From Alphaproteobacteria bacterium (lineage in GTDB: Bacteria; Pseudomonadota; Alphaproteobacteria; Rhizobiales; Beijerinckiaceae), in contig RFZR01000002.1 in NCBI GenBank assembly GCA_009920595.1, positions 1-27,563 of the forward strand: a stretch of 27,563 bases of DNA, in the 5' to 3' direction. Under the pieces are notes generated by a model. That model did not search any database. It was given only the letters and a program-made list of their open reading frames with translations, and was not told the origin of the DNA. Positions 1 to 8,330 of this stretch are shown piece after piece; position 1 is the first letter of the stretch; each line of letters begins with the position of its first letter. A program made the translations under genes and the position numbers.

Positions 1-1016
1 GTGCTTCAGCAATCCAATAGGCTGCACGAATGCGTCCGGCTTCAATCGTCGCTTTCTTCTCGGAGTCACTAAAGAAGTTTTCTGCGCGCGCGGCATCGCC
101 TGAAAGATCAAGCGTGAACATGCCCGACATAAAGGCCGCGTCTGCAAGCGCTGCCGCATTCATCCCCGGACGCGGTTTTAAGAGATCAAGAATGAGATCG
201 AGCTTTTGCGTTTCGGCAAGACGGCGCGCCAAAACGCGCCGCTCCGTCCACCATTCATCAGGTCGCGGAGGTGTTTGATCTTTCGGGAACCGCGCAAGCG
301 CTTGATACGCATCTTCCAACTTATCCGCGCGACGCAAAAATTGCGCCTCAGAGAGTATATATCCGGGCTCTGCTTTGAGTGAGGCCGGCGCGCTCTTTAA
401 AAGTTTCTCGGCATCTGCATCACGTTTGCCGATGGCGATACGAATTTTAGCGAGCGCCTGAACTGAGGATTGCGCTTTCTCAGCAGCACGCAATGCGGCG
501 GCCCAATTTTCTTGCGCGATCATCGTTTCAACGCGTTCACGATGATCGCCCGTAGTGAGTGCCTCATCAAAACGTTCGAGAATATTATTCTCAATAGCGA
601 CCTGTCGGTGTCAGCGGTTGTTGAGCACCCAAGAAAGAGAGGATTTCAGGTGTGGTGTGCTTATCTCTGTAAAGCGCCTCTTCCCCTTTGCGGCGAATAA
701 AGGAAACAGTGGGCCAATCGCGATATTGCGAGAGGAAAGCGGCAATTCGATCAAAGCCGGCTTTTTCCGGATTGGTTCTCAGCGCCACCCATTCTGCAAC
801 AAGCCGCGCCAATGGATCGTTTAAAGAAAGCGCTGCCACATCCCCCGCCACTAAATCTTCTTTGCGATAGGCGGCGATCGCGGTGCCCAAGGCTTTTGAA
901 AGTTCAGGTGCGGGACGGATATGGGAAGGAAGATCGGCAAAGGCCGGAAGGCTACGAAGGGGCCACGCGGCACAGGCACCTAAAACCGTCCCCAGGAAAG
1001 CCCGTCTGCCGATCAC
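1..1016 (-). pseudogene. soluble lytic murein transglycosylase, N-terminal part, frame-broken and cut by the window edge
   Basis: Enzymes of this family cleave peptidoglycan glycan strands in the periplasm to 1,6-anhydro ends. The GTG start at 1016 has a GGAGG ribosome site about 5 nt upstream (forward-strand CCTCC at 1022-1026). The N-terminus has an RR-x-FLG motif, a hydrophobic stretch and an AFA-type cleavage site, which suggests a Tat signal peptide. The helical-repeat region follows. The first frame ends at a TGA (591-593) after residues QQPLTPTGRY. One base out of phase, the sequence resumes as IENNILERFDEAL and stays open to base 1 (for example WWTERRVLARRLAETQ). From memory, family members have about 30-40 more residues between the TGR and ILERF motifs, so this looks like a deletion plus frameshift, not a single-base slip. 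The catalytic SLT domain would lie beyond base 1. The family call is from the helical-repeat sequence and is fairly confident; real decay versus sequence error is undecided. Confidence 0.75.
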
Positions 1017-1233
1017 GTAAGCCTCCGCTACACAGCCTCACTCACCCGCCGCTCTTGCGCGATTCTTGCGGGCTCTGCCAATCCTCAAGGCCTATGACTG
1101 CAGAATGCGGCGGGCGGATGGCCGTTGACAAAGTCTGGCACCCCTTCCGTTCGGAGGCGGAAGCGGCTATGTCTTGGCTCCGGTTTTTCCAAAAAACCAA
1201 TGAAGAAAAATTCGTTTTCCGGAGCCCCTCTTT
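1017..1233. promoter_or_regulatory. divergent intergenic region between the transglycosylase and dapA
   Basis: This 217-nt gap separates two divergently read genes and must hold both promoters. A TTGACA hexamer sits at 1125-1130 (+), but I find no convincing -10 element at proper spacing. A small A/T-rich inverted repeat (GGTTTTT-CCA-AAAAACC, roughly 1182-1198) lies upstream of dapA. The dapA ribosome site is GGAG at 1221-1224. No RNA gene is visible. Confidence 0.35.
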
Positions 1234-2124
1234 ATGTCGCGCGCCATTTTCAAGGGATCAATCCCTGCCCTCGTTACGCCTTTCAAGAATGGCGCTTTTG
1301 ACGAAGAGAGCTTTCGTAATCACGTTTCTTGGCAGATCGCCGAAGGCTCAACAGGTCTCGTTCCGGTTGGCACAACGGGTGAAAGCCCGACTCTTTCTCA
1401 TGACGAACATAAGCGCGTTGTCGAAGCCTGTATCTCTGAAGCCAAAGGCCGCGTGCCCGTGATGGCGGGTGCTGGATCAAACAATACGGTTGAAGCGGTT
1501 GATCTCGCCCGCCATGCTGAAAAAGCGGGTGCTGATGCCGTGCTCGTTGTCACGCCCTATTACAACAAGCCAAATCAGGAAGGGCTTTATCAGCATTTCA
1601 AAGCGATTAACGATGCGATCGGTATTCCGATTTATATTTACAACATCCCGCCGCGCTCGGTGGTTGATATGTCTATCGACACAATGAAGCGCCTCTATGA
1701 GCTCAAAAACATTGTGGGCGTGAAAGATGCCACAGGCTCGGTTGCACGCATCTCGCAGCAACGTCAGGCCTTGGGTGCCGATTTCGTGCAATTATCGGGC
1801 GATGACATCATCGCATTGCCTTCGGTCGCTTGCGGCGCGATGGGTACGATCTCCGTGATCGCCAATGTCGCCCCGCGTTTGTCGGCTGAGCGCATGGCGA
1901 AGGCGTTAGCAGGCGATATGAAGGGCGCGCTTCAGTTGCAAGACAAGCTCGTGCCGCTTGATCAAGCGATCTTCATCGAGCCGGGCCTTGCAGGCGCAAA
2001 ATGCGGCTTGAAGATTTTGGGCCGCATGAATGATGAAGTGCGTCTGCCGCTCGTCAATGTGACGGCATCGACCGCCGCATCAATCCGCGCCGCGATGGTC
2101 CATGCCGGGTTGATCAACAGCTGA
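1234..2124 (+). CDS. dapA: 4-hydroxy-tetrahydrodipicolinate synthase
   Basis: DapA condenses pyruvate with aspartate semialdehyde, the first committed step of lysine and meso-diaminopimelate synthesis in the cytoplasm. The 296-residue protein has the usual length and fold landmarks: the GTTGE substrate loop (residues 46-50), VVTPYYNKP with paired tyrosines 109-110, Tyr136 in IYIYNIPPRS, and the Schiff-base lysine K164 in VGVKDATGS. The ATG at 1234 is preceded by GGAG about 9 nt upstream. smpB starts 19 nt after the stop, so the two are probably co-transcribed, an arrangement I recall from other Alphaproteobacteria. The segment around residues 190-240 is somewhat divergent but uninterrupted. 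No decay is seen. Confidence 0.96.
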   Translation: MSRAIFKGSIPALVTPFKNGAFDEESFRNHVSWQIAEGSTGLVPVGTTGESPTLSHDEHKRVVEACISEAKGRVPVMAGAGSNNTVEAVDLARHAEKAGADAVLVVTPYYNKPNQEGLYQHFKAINDAIGIPIYIYNIPPRSVVDMSIDTMKRLYELKNIVGVKDATGSVARISQQRQALGADFVQLSGDDIIALPSVACGAMGTISVIANVAPRLSAERMAKALAGDMKGALQLQDKLVPLDQAIFIEPGLAGAKCGLKILGRMNDEVRLPLVNVTASTAASIRAAMVHAGLINS

Positions 2125-2143
2125 TCGAGGCCATATAGGCCCT

Positions 2144-2617
2144 ATGGCTGAAAAAGACGCAAAACCCCGCCGCATCGCGGCTGAAAACCGCAAAGCACGG
2201 TTTGAATATGCAATTGCGGACACATTTGAAGCGGGCATTGCGCTGCAAGGCTCCGAGGTCAAATCTTTGCGCGCGGGTAAAGCGACAATCGGAGAGTCCT
2301 ATGCCGCCGAGAAAAATGGCGAGCTCTTCCTGGTGAACGCCTATATTCCCGAATATCTCGAAGCCCATCAGTTCAATCACGAGACCAAACGGCCGCGAAA
2401 ACTGCTTCTCCATCGCCGCCAAGTCGACAAGCTGGTCGGCGCGGTGCAACGCGAGGGCATGACGATTGTGCCCTTAAAGATCTATTTCAATGATCGCGGC
2501 CGCGCAAAGGTCGAAATCGCGCTGGCCAAGGGCAAAAACACCGCTGACAAACGAGAAACGGCCAAAAAGCGTGATTGGGAACGCGAAAAGTCGCGGCTTT
2601 TACGGGATAAGGGGTAA
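2144..2617 (+). CDS. smpB: SsrA-binding protein SmpB
   Basis: SmpB binds tmRNA and delivers it to ribosomes stalled on mRNAs lacking a stop codon (trans-translation). The 157-residue product has typical length. It shows the N-terminal beta-barrel signatures (FEAGIALQGSEVKSLRAGKA, AYIPEYLEAHQFNHE, RPRKLLLHRRQ, IVPLKIYFNDRGRAKVEIAL) and the basic tail ending in DKRETAKKRDWEREKSRLL, the part that enters the ribosomal A site. It starts 19 nt after the dapA stop with only a weak GAGG-type ribosome site, consistent with coupling to dapA. The tmRNA gene itself is not in this window. Confidence 0.97.
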   Translation: MAEKDAKPRRIAAENRKARFEYAIADTFEAGIALQGSEVKSLRAGKATIGESYAAEKNGELFLVNAYIPEYLEAHQFNHETKRPRKLLLHRRQVDKLVGAVQREGMTIVPLKIYFNDRGRAKVEIALAKGKNTADKRETAKKRDWEREKSRLLRDKG

Positions 2618-2642
2618 GGGTCCGCCCGGACAAAAGCCTTGA

Positions 2643-2670
2643 TTGACTTGGAAGGCCAAAACCCTATGAT
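2643..2670 (+). promoter_or_regulatory. sigma70-type promoter for the DEAD-box helicase
   Basis: TTGACT (2643-2648), a 16-nt spacer and TATGAT (2665-2670) form a near-consensus housekeeping promoter in the 157-nt gap after smpB. It would give a leader of roughly 95-100 nt before the helicase start. The leader contains short GATCC/GGATC and GACCG/CGGTC complementary segments (about 2730-2755) that could fold. The promoter is inferred from sequence match only. Confidence 0.5.
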
Positions 2671-2774
2671 CCGCCCGCGTTTCGGCGTTACCTATCGCCT
2701 GACCCGATTTTCCCTTTGATCCGACCGCTCCCTGATGGATCGGTCTGCCGCGACTGAGAGGCGGCCTTTAAAAC

Positions 2775-4223
2775 ATGAATTTTTCCGAACTGGGCCTGAG
2801 CCCCAAAGTCCTCGAAGCGGTCACCGCTTCCGGTTATACAACCCCGACCCCCATTCAGGCTGAAGCCATTCCGCGCGTGTTGGAGCGCCGCGATGTGCTG
2901 GGCATCGCACAAACCGGCACGGGCAAAACGGCCGCCTTCACGCTGCCCATGATCACGCTTTTGGAACAAGGCCGCGCGCGGGCGCGTATGCCCCGCACGC
3001 TCATCCTTGAACCCACGCGCGAACTCGCGGCACAGGTCGAAGAAAGCTTCGTCAAATATGGTTCGGGTCAGAAGCTGGATGTCGCGCTTTTGATCGGTGG
3101 CGTTTCCTTTGGTGATCAGGACATCAAAATCACACGCGGTGTTGATGTGTTGATTGCAACACCAGGGCGCCTGCTTGATCATTTCGAGCGCGGGAAACTT
3201 CTTCTCACCGGAATTGAAATTCTCGTCATCGATGAAGCCGACCGGATGCTCGATATGGGCTTCATTCCCGATATTGAACGCATCTGCAAGATGGTGCCCT
3301 TCACGCGCCAGACGCTCTTCTTCTCGGCAACCATGCCGCCAGAAATCCAACGGATCACAGATACGTTCTTGCATAATCCCGCACGCATCGAAATTGCCCG
3401 TCAATCAACAACGGCTGAAACGATCACACAATATCTGGTCGCGTCTTCACATCATGCCGCAGAAAAACGTGAGACTCTTCGTCGTTTGATGCGCGATGCG
3501 ACGGATGTGAAAAACGGCATCATTTTCTGTAATCGCAAAAGCGATGTGCAGATTGTTTTTAAATCGTTGACCAAGCATGGATTTAGTGTTGCAGCACTTC
3601 ATGGCGATATGGATCAACGCGCTCGTACATTGGCGCTTGAAGCGTTTCGCAATGGAACAACACAATATCTTGTCGCATCGGACGTTGCGGCTCGCGGGCT
3701 TGATATTCCCGATGTCAGCCATGTGTTCAACTATGATGCACCGCATCACTCGGAAGACTATGTTCACCGCATCGGCCGCACAGGTCGTGCAGGACGCCTT
3801 GGCACAGCCTATACGTTGATCACTTCGGCTGATGACAAAAGCCTCGCAGGCATTGAAAGCCTCATCAAGAAATCCATTCCTTGGCTTGGCCCAACACTCG
3901 CAGAAGCGGTGTTTGAACCCGCGCCACGAGCGGAGCGATCATCGCGTACGCACCGCTCTGATCGCACATCGTCACGTCGCACTCCCCGCGCTGATGGCGA
4001 AGCGAAGCCTCAGGGAGATCGCTTACCACGTGCTGCAAAGACGGAACGCAAAGTTGAAGCTTCGAGACCCGAACAACGTGAGCCTCAGCCTCAACCCGCA
4101 ATGCAGAACAAAAAGCCACAGCATTCGCCCCGACATCGACGCGATGATGATGGACCGACACCCGTTGGATTTGGCGATCAGATGCCCGGCTTTTTGACGC
4201 GCGGGATGAAAGCAAAAGCTTAA
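2775..4223 (+). CDS. rhlE: DEAD-box ATP-dependent RNA helicase (RhlE-like)
   Basis: This is an ATP-driven RNA-unwinding protein, typically linked to ribosome assembly, RNA decay and cold adaptation. The motifs appear in order: Q motif (TPTPIQ, about 23-28), Walker A AQTGTGKT (46-52), PTRELA (80-85), TPGR (129-132), DEAD (153-156), SAT (184-186), and in the second RecA domain ASDVAARGLDIP and HRIGRTGRAG. After about residue 378 the chain becomes a low-complexity tail rich in Arg, Pro, Glu and Gln, probably a disordered RNA-binding extension, ending in GFGDQMPGFLTRG. The 482-residue length suits the RhlE group. It has its own likely promoter at 2643-2670 and converges on sufA. The symbol rhlE is by subgroup resemblance and less certain than the family call. 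Confidence 0.92.
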   Translation: MNFSELGLSPKVLEAVTASGYTTPTPIQAEAIPRVLERRDVLGIAQTGTGKTAAFTLPMITLLEQGRARARMPRTLILEPTRELAAQVEESFVKYGSGQKLDVALLIGGVSFGDQDIKITRGVDVLIATPGRLLDHFERGKLLLTGIEILVIDEADRMLDMGFIPDIERICKMVPFTRQTLFFSATMPPEIQRITDTFLHNPARIEIARQSTTAETITQYLVASSHHAAEKRETLRRLMRDATDVKNGIIFCNRKSDVQIVFKSLTKHGFSVAALHGDMDQRARTLALEAFRNGTTQYLVASDVAARGLDIPDVSHVFNYDAPHHSEDYVHRIGRTGRAGRLGTAYTLITSADDKSLAGIESLIKKSIPWLGPTLAEAVFEPAPRAERSSRTHRSDRTSSRRTPRADGEAKPQGDRLPRAAKTERKVEASRPEQREPQPQPAMQNKKPQHSPRHRRDDDGPTPVGFGDQMPGFLTRGMKAKA

Positions 4224-4237
4224 AATCAAAAAGCTTT
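4215..4237. terminator. weak inverted repeat at the helicase/sufA convergence
   Basis: AAAGCTT (4215-4221) and AAGCTTT (4231-4237) form a 7-bp stem around a 9-nt A-rich loop, overlapping the helicase stop codon and touching the sufA stop. It is A/T-rich with only short flanking A/T runs, so it would be a weak bidirectional terminator at best. It is the only candidate in the 12-nt space between the two convergent genes. Confidence 0.3.
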
Positions 4238-4619
4238 AGTGTTCGGCAGCCCTAAGCGCTGCGGGATCAACCGGTTTGATCGCAACCGATTCACCACAGC
4301 CACAGGCCGATGTCTCGTTCGGATTATTGAAGACAAACTGGCTCGTGAATTTATCGGTTTTATAATCCATCTCGGTGCCGATCAGAAACATCAGCGCTTT
4401 CGGATCGATGACGACTTTCACGCCCTTGTCTTCAACGACATCCTCATGCGGCGCGAGGCTCTCGGCATAATCAATTGTGTAGGCCATACCCGCGCAGCCG
4501 CCATTTTTGACGCCCACACGGATCGCCGCGATCGGCTTTTCAGCGTTTTCCATAATGAAGCGGATGCGCGCAGCAGCGGCATCGGTCAAAGACATCAGTT
4601 TAAGACTTGATCCTGCCAT
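4236..4619 (-). CDS. sufA: A-type Fe-S scaffold/carrier protein SufA
   Basis: SufA receives Fe-S clusters from the SufBCD scaffold and passes them to target proteins. Counting from the chosen start (MAGSSLKLMSLTD), the 127-residue protein has the three conserved cluster-binding cysteines of the A-type family: C42 in NGGCAGM, and C106 and C108 in SACGCG. The ATG at 4619 follows a GGGGAG-type ribosome site; an upstream in-frame ATG at 4643 has less support. It is the last gene of the leftward suf operon, 88 nt after the sufT-like gene, and its stop lies 12 nt from the stop of the convergent helicase. Confidence 0.93.
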   Translation of the reverse strand: MAGSSLKLMSLTDAAAARIRFIMENAEKPIAAIRVGVKNGGCAGMAYTIDYAESLAPHEDVVEDKGVKVVIDPKALMFLIGTEMDYKTDKFTSQFVFNNPNETSACGCGESVAIKPVDPAALRAAEH

Positions 4620-4707
4620 CTTACACTCCCCAGCCGGGTTCAAGGCCCGACGGATGATTCACTCTATCATATGGGGCATAAAGCCCAAACACCAAGCCCC
4701 GAGGACC

Positions 4708-5094
4708 TCAAAACATATCGAGCGCCACGCGCGCTTCTTCCGACATGCGGGACTGGTCCCAAGGCGGATCAAAAACCATTCTGACTTCAACCGAGCGAAC
4801 ACCCGGCACGGTGCTGACCGCCGTATCCACCCAACCCGGCATTTCGCCCGCAACTGGGCAACCGGGTGCCGTTAATGTCATATCGATTTCAACATGGCGG
4901 TCGTCATTGATCGCGATGCGATAGATCAGGCCAAGCTCGTAAATGTCTGAAGGAATTTCAGGATCATAAACGGTTTTCAACGCCGCGATGATGTCATCGG
5001 TCAGACGATCAATCTCTTCCGGCGGCAAAGCTGAAGGCGCGGCAATATCCGGCTGGTTCGGCTTTTCTTCAAGAGGCTGAGGGACATCATTCAT
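4708..5094 (-). CDS. sufT: SufT-like Fe-S maturation protein (MIP18/DUF59 family)
   Basis: SufT/MIP18-family proteins help Fe-S cluster maturation, and many suf operons carry one. The conserved core is present: the DPEIPSDIYELGLIYRI signature, LTAPGCPVAGEMPG with the family cysteine, and the C-terminal PPWDQSRMSEEARVALDMF. Starting at the ATG at 5094 gives 128 residues with GGAAGAG about 6 nt upstream. An ATG two codons earlier (5100) abuts that site and is less likely, and the longer upstream reading frame lies inside sufS. The N-terminal 40 residues are Pro/Glu-rich and variable. Operon position between sufS and sufA supports the role; exact biochemistry in this organism is inferred. Confidence 0.88.
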   Translation of the reverse strand: MNDVPQPLEEKPNQPDIAAPSALPPEEIDRLTDDIIAALKTVYDPEIPSDIYELGLIYRIAINDDRHVEIDMTLTAPGCPVAGEMPGWVDTAVSTVPGVRSVEVRMVFDPPWDQSRMSEEARVALDMF

Positions 5095-5113
5095 GGTCAT
5101 CTCTTCCACCGCT

Positions 5114-6346
5114 TCAAGAAAACATCGATTGCGCTTTGCGCAAAGCTTCAACCAGCGCATCGATTTCCGCATGAGTATTATAGAATGCGAAAGACGCACG
5201 GCATGTGGAGGTGACACCAAAGCGTTTCAAGAGCGGTTGAGCGCAATGGGTGCCTGCACGCACCGCAATACCTGAGCGATCAATAATCGTCGCCACATCA
5301 TGCGCATGTGCACCCTGCATCTCGAATGCCACAATCGCGCCCTTGCCCGGAGCCGTCCCAAAAATGCGAAGTGAATTTAGTTCTGACAGACGCTCCATTG
5401 CATAAACACCCAAAGCATCTTCATGCTTCAATGCGGCTCCGCGATCCATTGACTGCATATAATCAAGCGCAGCACCCAAACCGATGGCTTGAACGATCGG
5501 CGGCGTTCCTGCTTCAAAACGATGCGGAGGTTCATTATAGGTGACGGCATCTTCCGTCACGACGCTGATCATTTCACCGCCGCCATTAAAGGGCGGCATT
5601 TTCTCCAGCAGTGAACGCTTACCATAGGCAACGCCAATGCCTGTCGGGCCATAAAGTTTATGTCCTGTGAGGCAATAAAAATCGACATCAAGAGCTCGCA
5701 CATCAGTGGGCACATGAACCGCGCCTTGGCAGCCATCAACCATCACATAGGCGCCATGCTTGCGCGCGATCTTCACCATCTCGGCAATCGGATTGATCGT
5801 TCCAAGAACATTCGACATTTGCGAAATGGCGACGATCTTCGTCTTCGGCGTAAAGAGCTTTTCGTAAGCGTCCAGATCAAGCACGCCGCGCTCATCACAA
5901 GGGATCCATTTGATCACCGCGCCATGACGCTCCCGATGAAAATGCCAAGGCACAATATTCGAATGATGCTCCATCATCGAGAGAATGATTTCATCACCCT
6001 CTTGAAGCACCATCCGCCCCAAAGAGGCGGCGACAAGATTCATCGCCTCTGTCGCATTACGCGTAAAAATGATTTCATCTGTTGAAGCCGCATTGATGAA
6101 AGCGCGCACGGTTTCACGTGCATGTTCAAAGGCTTCAGTTGCGGCATTGGCTAAATAATGAAGCCCACGATGGACATTCGCATATTCATGCTCATAGGCA
6201 TAAATCATGCGATCAAGGACCTGTTTGGGCTTTTGCGCTGAAGCAGCATTATCGAGATAGATCAGAGGCTTGCCATAAACCTGCTTCGAGAGGATCGGAA
6301 AATCCGCCCGCACCTTTTCGACATCAAAGGTCTTGGCTTCAGCCAT
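5114..6346 (-). CDS. sufS: cysteine desulfurase SufS (class II)
   Basis: This PLP enzyme removes sulfur from cysteine for Fe-S assembly. From the ATG at 6346 the protein has 410 residues. It shows the class II features: LDNAASAQKP near the N-terminus, MEHHSNIVPW, MVDGCQGAVH, the PLP lysine K230 in LTGHKLYGPTG, RFEAGTPP, and the catalytic Cys368 in RAGTHCAQPLL. The start overlaps the sufD stop by one base (TGATG), with GGAG about 6 nt upstream, so translation is probably coupled. A longer start at 6370 is possible but lacks a good ribosome site. Class II enzymes usually need a SufE or SufU sulfur acceptor, and none is visible in this window. Confidence 0.95.
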   Translation of the reverse strand: MAEAKTFDVEKVRADFPILSKQVYGKPLIYLDNAASAQKPKQVLDRMIYAYEHEYANVHRGLHYLANAATEAFEHARETVRAFINAASTDEIIFTRNATEAMNLVAASLGRMVLQEGDEIILSMMEHHSNIVPWHFHRERHGAVIKWIPCDERGVLDLDAYEKLFTPKTKIVAISQMSNVLGTINPIAEMVKIARKHGAYVMVDGCQGAVHVPTDVRALDVDFYCLTGHKLYGPTGIGVAYGKRSLLEKMPPFNGGGEMISVVTEDAVTYNEPPHRFEAGTPPIVQAIGLGAALDYMQSMDRGAALKHEDALGVYAMERLSELNSLRIFGTAPGKGAIVAFEMQGAHAHDVATIIDRSGIAVRAGTHCAQPLLKRFGVTSTCRASFAFYNTHAEIDALVEALRKAQSMFS

Positions 6347-7596
6347 CACGCGCTCCGTGCCTTCAGCCACGCTTCAGCGAGTGCCTCAAGTATCTCCCGA
6401 AAACCATCATGCTCAATCGACTCAAGCGCTTCACCAACAAAGGCCTGCAACATCAAAGCTTCAGCTTCCGTCTTCGGCAGACCGCGCGCGCGCAAGTAAA
6501 AGAGCAGATCTTCATCAAGCGCACCAACCGTCGCACCGTGACCGCAGGCGACATCGTCAGCAAAAATTTCAAGTTCCGGCTTATTATTCATCGTCGCGCC
6601 ATCTTCAAGCACGATGGCACGGCTCATCATTTTGCCATCCGTCTGTTGCGCACCCGGACGAACAATGATCTTGCCCTGAAACACGCCTGTCGATTCATCG
6701 TCAAGCACATGCGCGAAAAATTCACGGCTTTGGCATTCCGGAACAGCATGATCGACAACCAATGTTGAGTCCGCATGCTGCTTCTTATTCAGAAGACTTG
6801 CGCTTGAAATTTCGGCTTTCGACTGTTCGCCTTCAAAACGGAAGAAAATCTGATGCCGCGAGAGCGCACCGCCGATTACAAAATTATGTCCGCGATAGAG
6901 GCTCTCTCTGCCCATCGCACCGCCAAAAGTCGTAAGCACGGTGGAAGAAGGATCAACGAGATTAAGACGCAAGTGATCAATCTCGACATGATCACCAAGA
7001 CGCACTTCAAAAACGCTGTCAATCAGCGAACCCGATACACCACCTTCATGGCTTTCAACGAAAAACGCCTTTGCGTGATCGCCAATATTCACCCGCACGC
7101 GTGGATAGGACGCATGAGCACCCGTTGTCACGAGCCGGATCACGATCGGCTTTGCGAGCTCGGTCTTTGCCGCAATCTCGATATCAAGTGCGCTTTCCGA
7201 AAAGGCAGCGTTCAAAGCGATCACAGGATCAGGTGAGAGTACACCCTTCTCATCAGCGCCATCATCAGCCAATGTCGAGACGGATTGAAGCTTCACGCCT
7301 TGCGGCAAAGCGCTTGAAAGCGATGAGTCATAATGACCATCAACAAGTGTGATTTTATATGCATCAATGTCAGCAAGCGGTGACGCAGTCGTCACCCTGC
7401 CGCCAGCCTGTGCCGGAGGCGGTGCGTTCTTCAAAAGCGCGCGGAGATCCGTGTAATGATAGGCCTCAACGCGACGATGCGGCAGACCTGCATCAACAAA
7501 ACGCGCAAATGCCGATTGACGATCCGGCGCCACTTTTGCACCTTGCGCGATCAGCGCCTGCTCCGCTTCGGTTTTTAACGGCGTGATATTCGACAT
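6346..7596 (-). CDS. sufD: Fe-S cluster assembly protein SufD
   Basis: SufD is a beta-helix paralogue of SufB and part of the SufBC2D scaffold, implicated in iron entry. The 416-residue product carries GLPHRRVEAYHYTDLRALL near the N-terminus, the VLDDESTGVFQGKIIVRP block, NNKPELEIFADDVACGHGATVGALDEDLLFYLRARG with the conserved Cys-Gly-His, and the helical C-terminus. It is slightly shorter than many homologues, mainly in the variable N-terminal third, with no break. Its ATG at 7596 is 7 nt beyond where the original sufC stop (7604) would lie, and its stop overlaps sufS by one base, so sufC-sufD-sufS look translationally coupled. Confidence 0.93.
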   Translation of the reverse strand: MSNITPLKTEAEQALIAQGAKVAPDRQSAFARFVDAGLPHRRVEAYHYTDLRALLKNAPPPAQAGGRVTTASPLADIDAYKITLVDGHYDSSLSSALPQGVKLQSVSTLADDGADEKGVLSPDPVIALNAAFSESALDIEIAAKTELAKPIVIRLVTTGAHASYPRVRVNIGDHAKAFFVESHEGGVSGSLIDSVFEVRLGDHVEIDHLRLNLVDPSSTVLTTFGGAMGRESLYRGHNFVIGGALSRHQIFFRFEGEQSKAEISSASLLNKKQHADSTLVVDHAVPECQSREFFAHVLDDESTGVFQGKIIVRPGAQQTDGKMMSRAIVLEDGATMNNKPELEIFADDVACGHGATVGALDEDLLFYLRARGLPKTEAEALMLQAFVGEALESIEHDGFREILEALAEAWLKARSA

Positions 7597-7603
7597 ACGA
7601 CCC

Positions 7604-8283
7604 TCACGCCGCCGCGTTGGTTATATAGTCGGCATAGCCATTGGCTTCGAGCTCAACAGACGCTGATAATGCGTGATCACGAGGAACGAGCGCTTGGCTG
7701 AACGCAGCGCATTGACACCTTCGGACACAATCTTCAACGCGTCGATATCAAGACCTGAATCCGTTTCATCGAGAATGCCGATGGATGGCTCGAGCAATGC
7801 CATCTGCAGGATTTCCATGCGCTTCTTTTCGCCGCCCGAAAAACCAACATTCAAGCCGCGCTTCAACATGTCCTGCGGAATACCAAGCTTTTCGGCGCCC
7901 GCCTTCACGCGACGCATGAAATCGGGAGTCGTCAATTCGTCTTCGCCACGACCTTTGCGCTGCGCATTCAACGCGGCTTTCAAAAAAGTCATCGTCGCCA
8001 CGCCCGGAATTTCGAGCGGATATTGAAAAGCGAGAAACACACCGGCCGCCGCGCGCTCATCGGGTTCCATCTCGAGAAGATTTTTCCCATCAAGCAAAAT
8101 CTCACCTTCAAGCACTTCGTAATCTTCTTTGCCAGCAATCACATAAGACAAAGTCGATTTGCCAGAACCATTCGGGCCCATGATCGCTGCGACTTCGCCA
8201 TCACGGATTGTGAGATTGAGGCCGTTCAAAATCTTCTTCGTGCCGTCTTCAATGGCGACGTGGAGATTGCGGATTTCCAACAT
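7604..8283 (-). pseudogene. sufC: SufC ATPase, intact ATPase core but C-terminal end frameshifted by a gap
   Basis: SufC is the ABC-type ATPase of the SufBCD scaffold. Starting at 8283, all ATPase motifs are present: Walker A GPNGSGKST, Q-loop FLAFQYP, signature FSGGEKKR, Walker B GILDETDSGLD and H-loop VITHYQ. After VITHYQRLL (residue 210) the frame runs into an unrelated tail (SSKPMAMPTI) and stops at 7621. In another frame just past the junction (about 7654) the typical SufC end is readable, ELEANGYADYITNAAA, with a TGA at 7604-7606 placed 7 nt before sufD. From memory of the family, about 26 residues are missing between them, the strands around DYIVPD...GRIVKSG, so roughly 79 nt. Without the gap the protein would have the normal length of about 250. 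Either a real disabling deletion or missing sequence; the latter seems likelier because the rest of the operon is pristine. Confidence 0.85.
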
Positions 8284-8330
8284 AGTGAGTGTCCCAAATT
8301 CAATTAATGAGGCGCATTACGCGAGAGAGG

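Noticed and set aside
2688..3404. 238-residue ORF antisense to the helicase
   Set aside because: It mirrors the well-supported helicase gene, has no recognisable domain and no ribosome site; it is a shadow of codon bias.
6118..6768. 216-residue ORF opposite sufS and sufD
   Set aside because: It lies entirely over two clearly coding genes on the other strand and has low-complexity His/Arg content typical of shadow frames.
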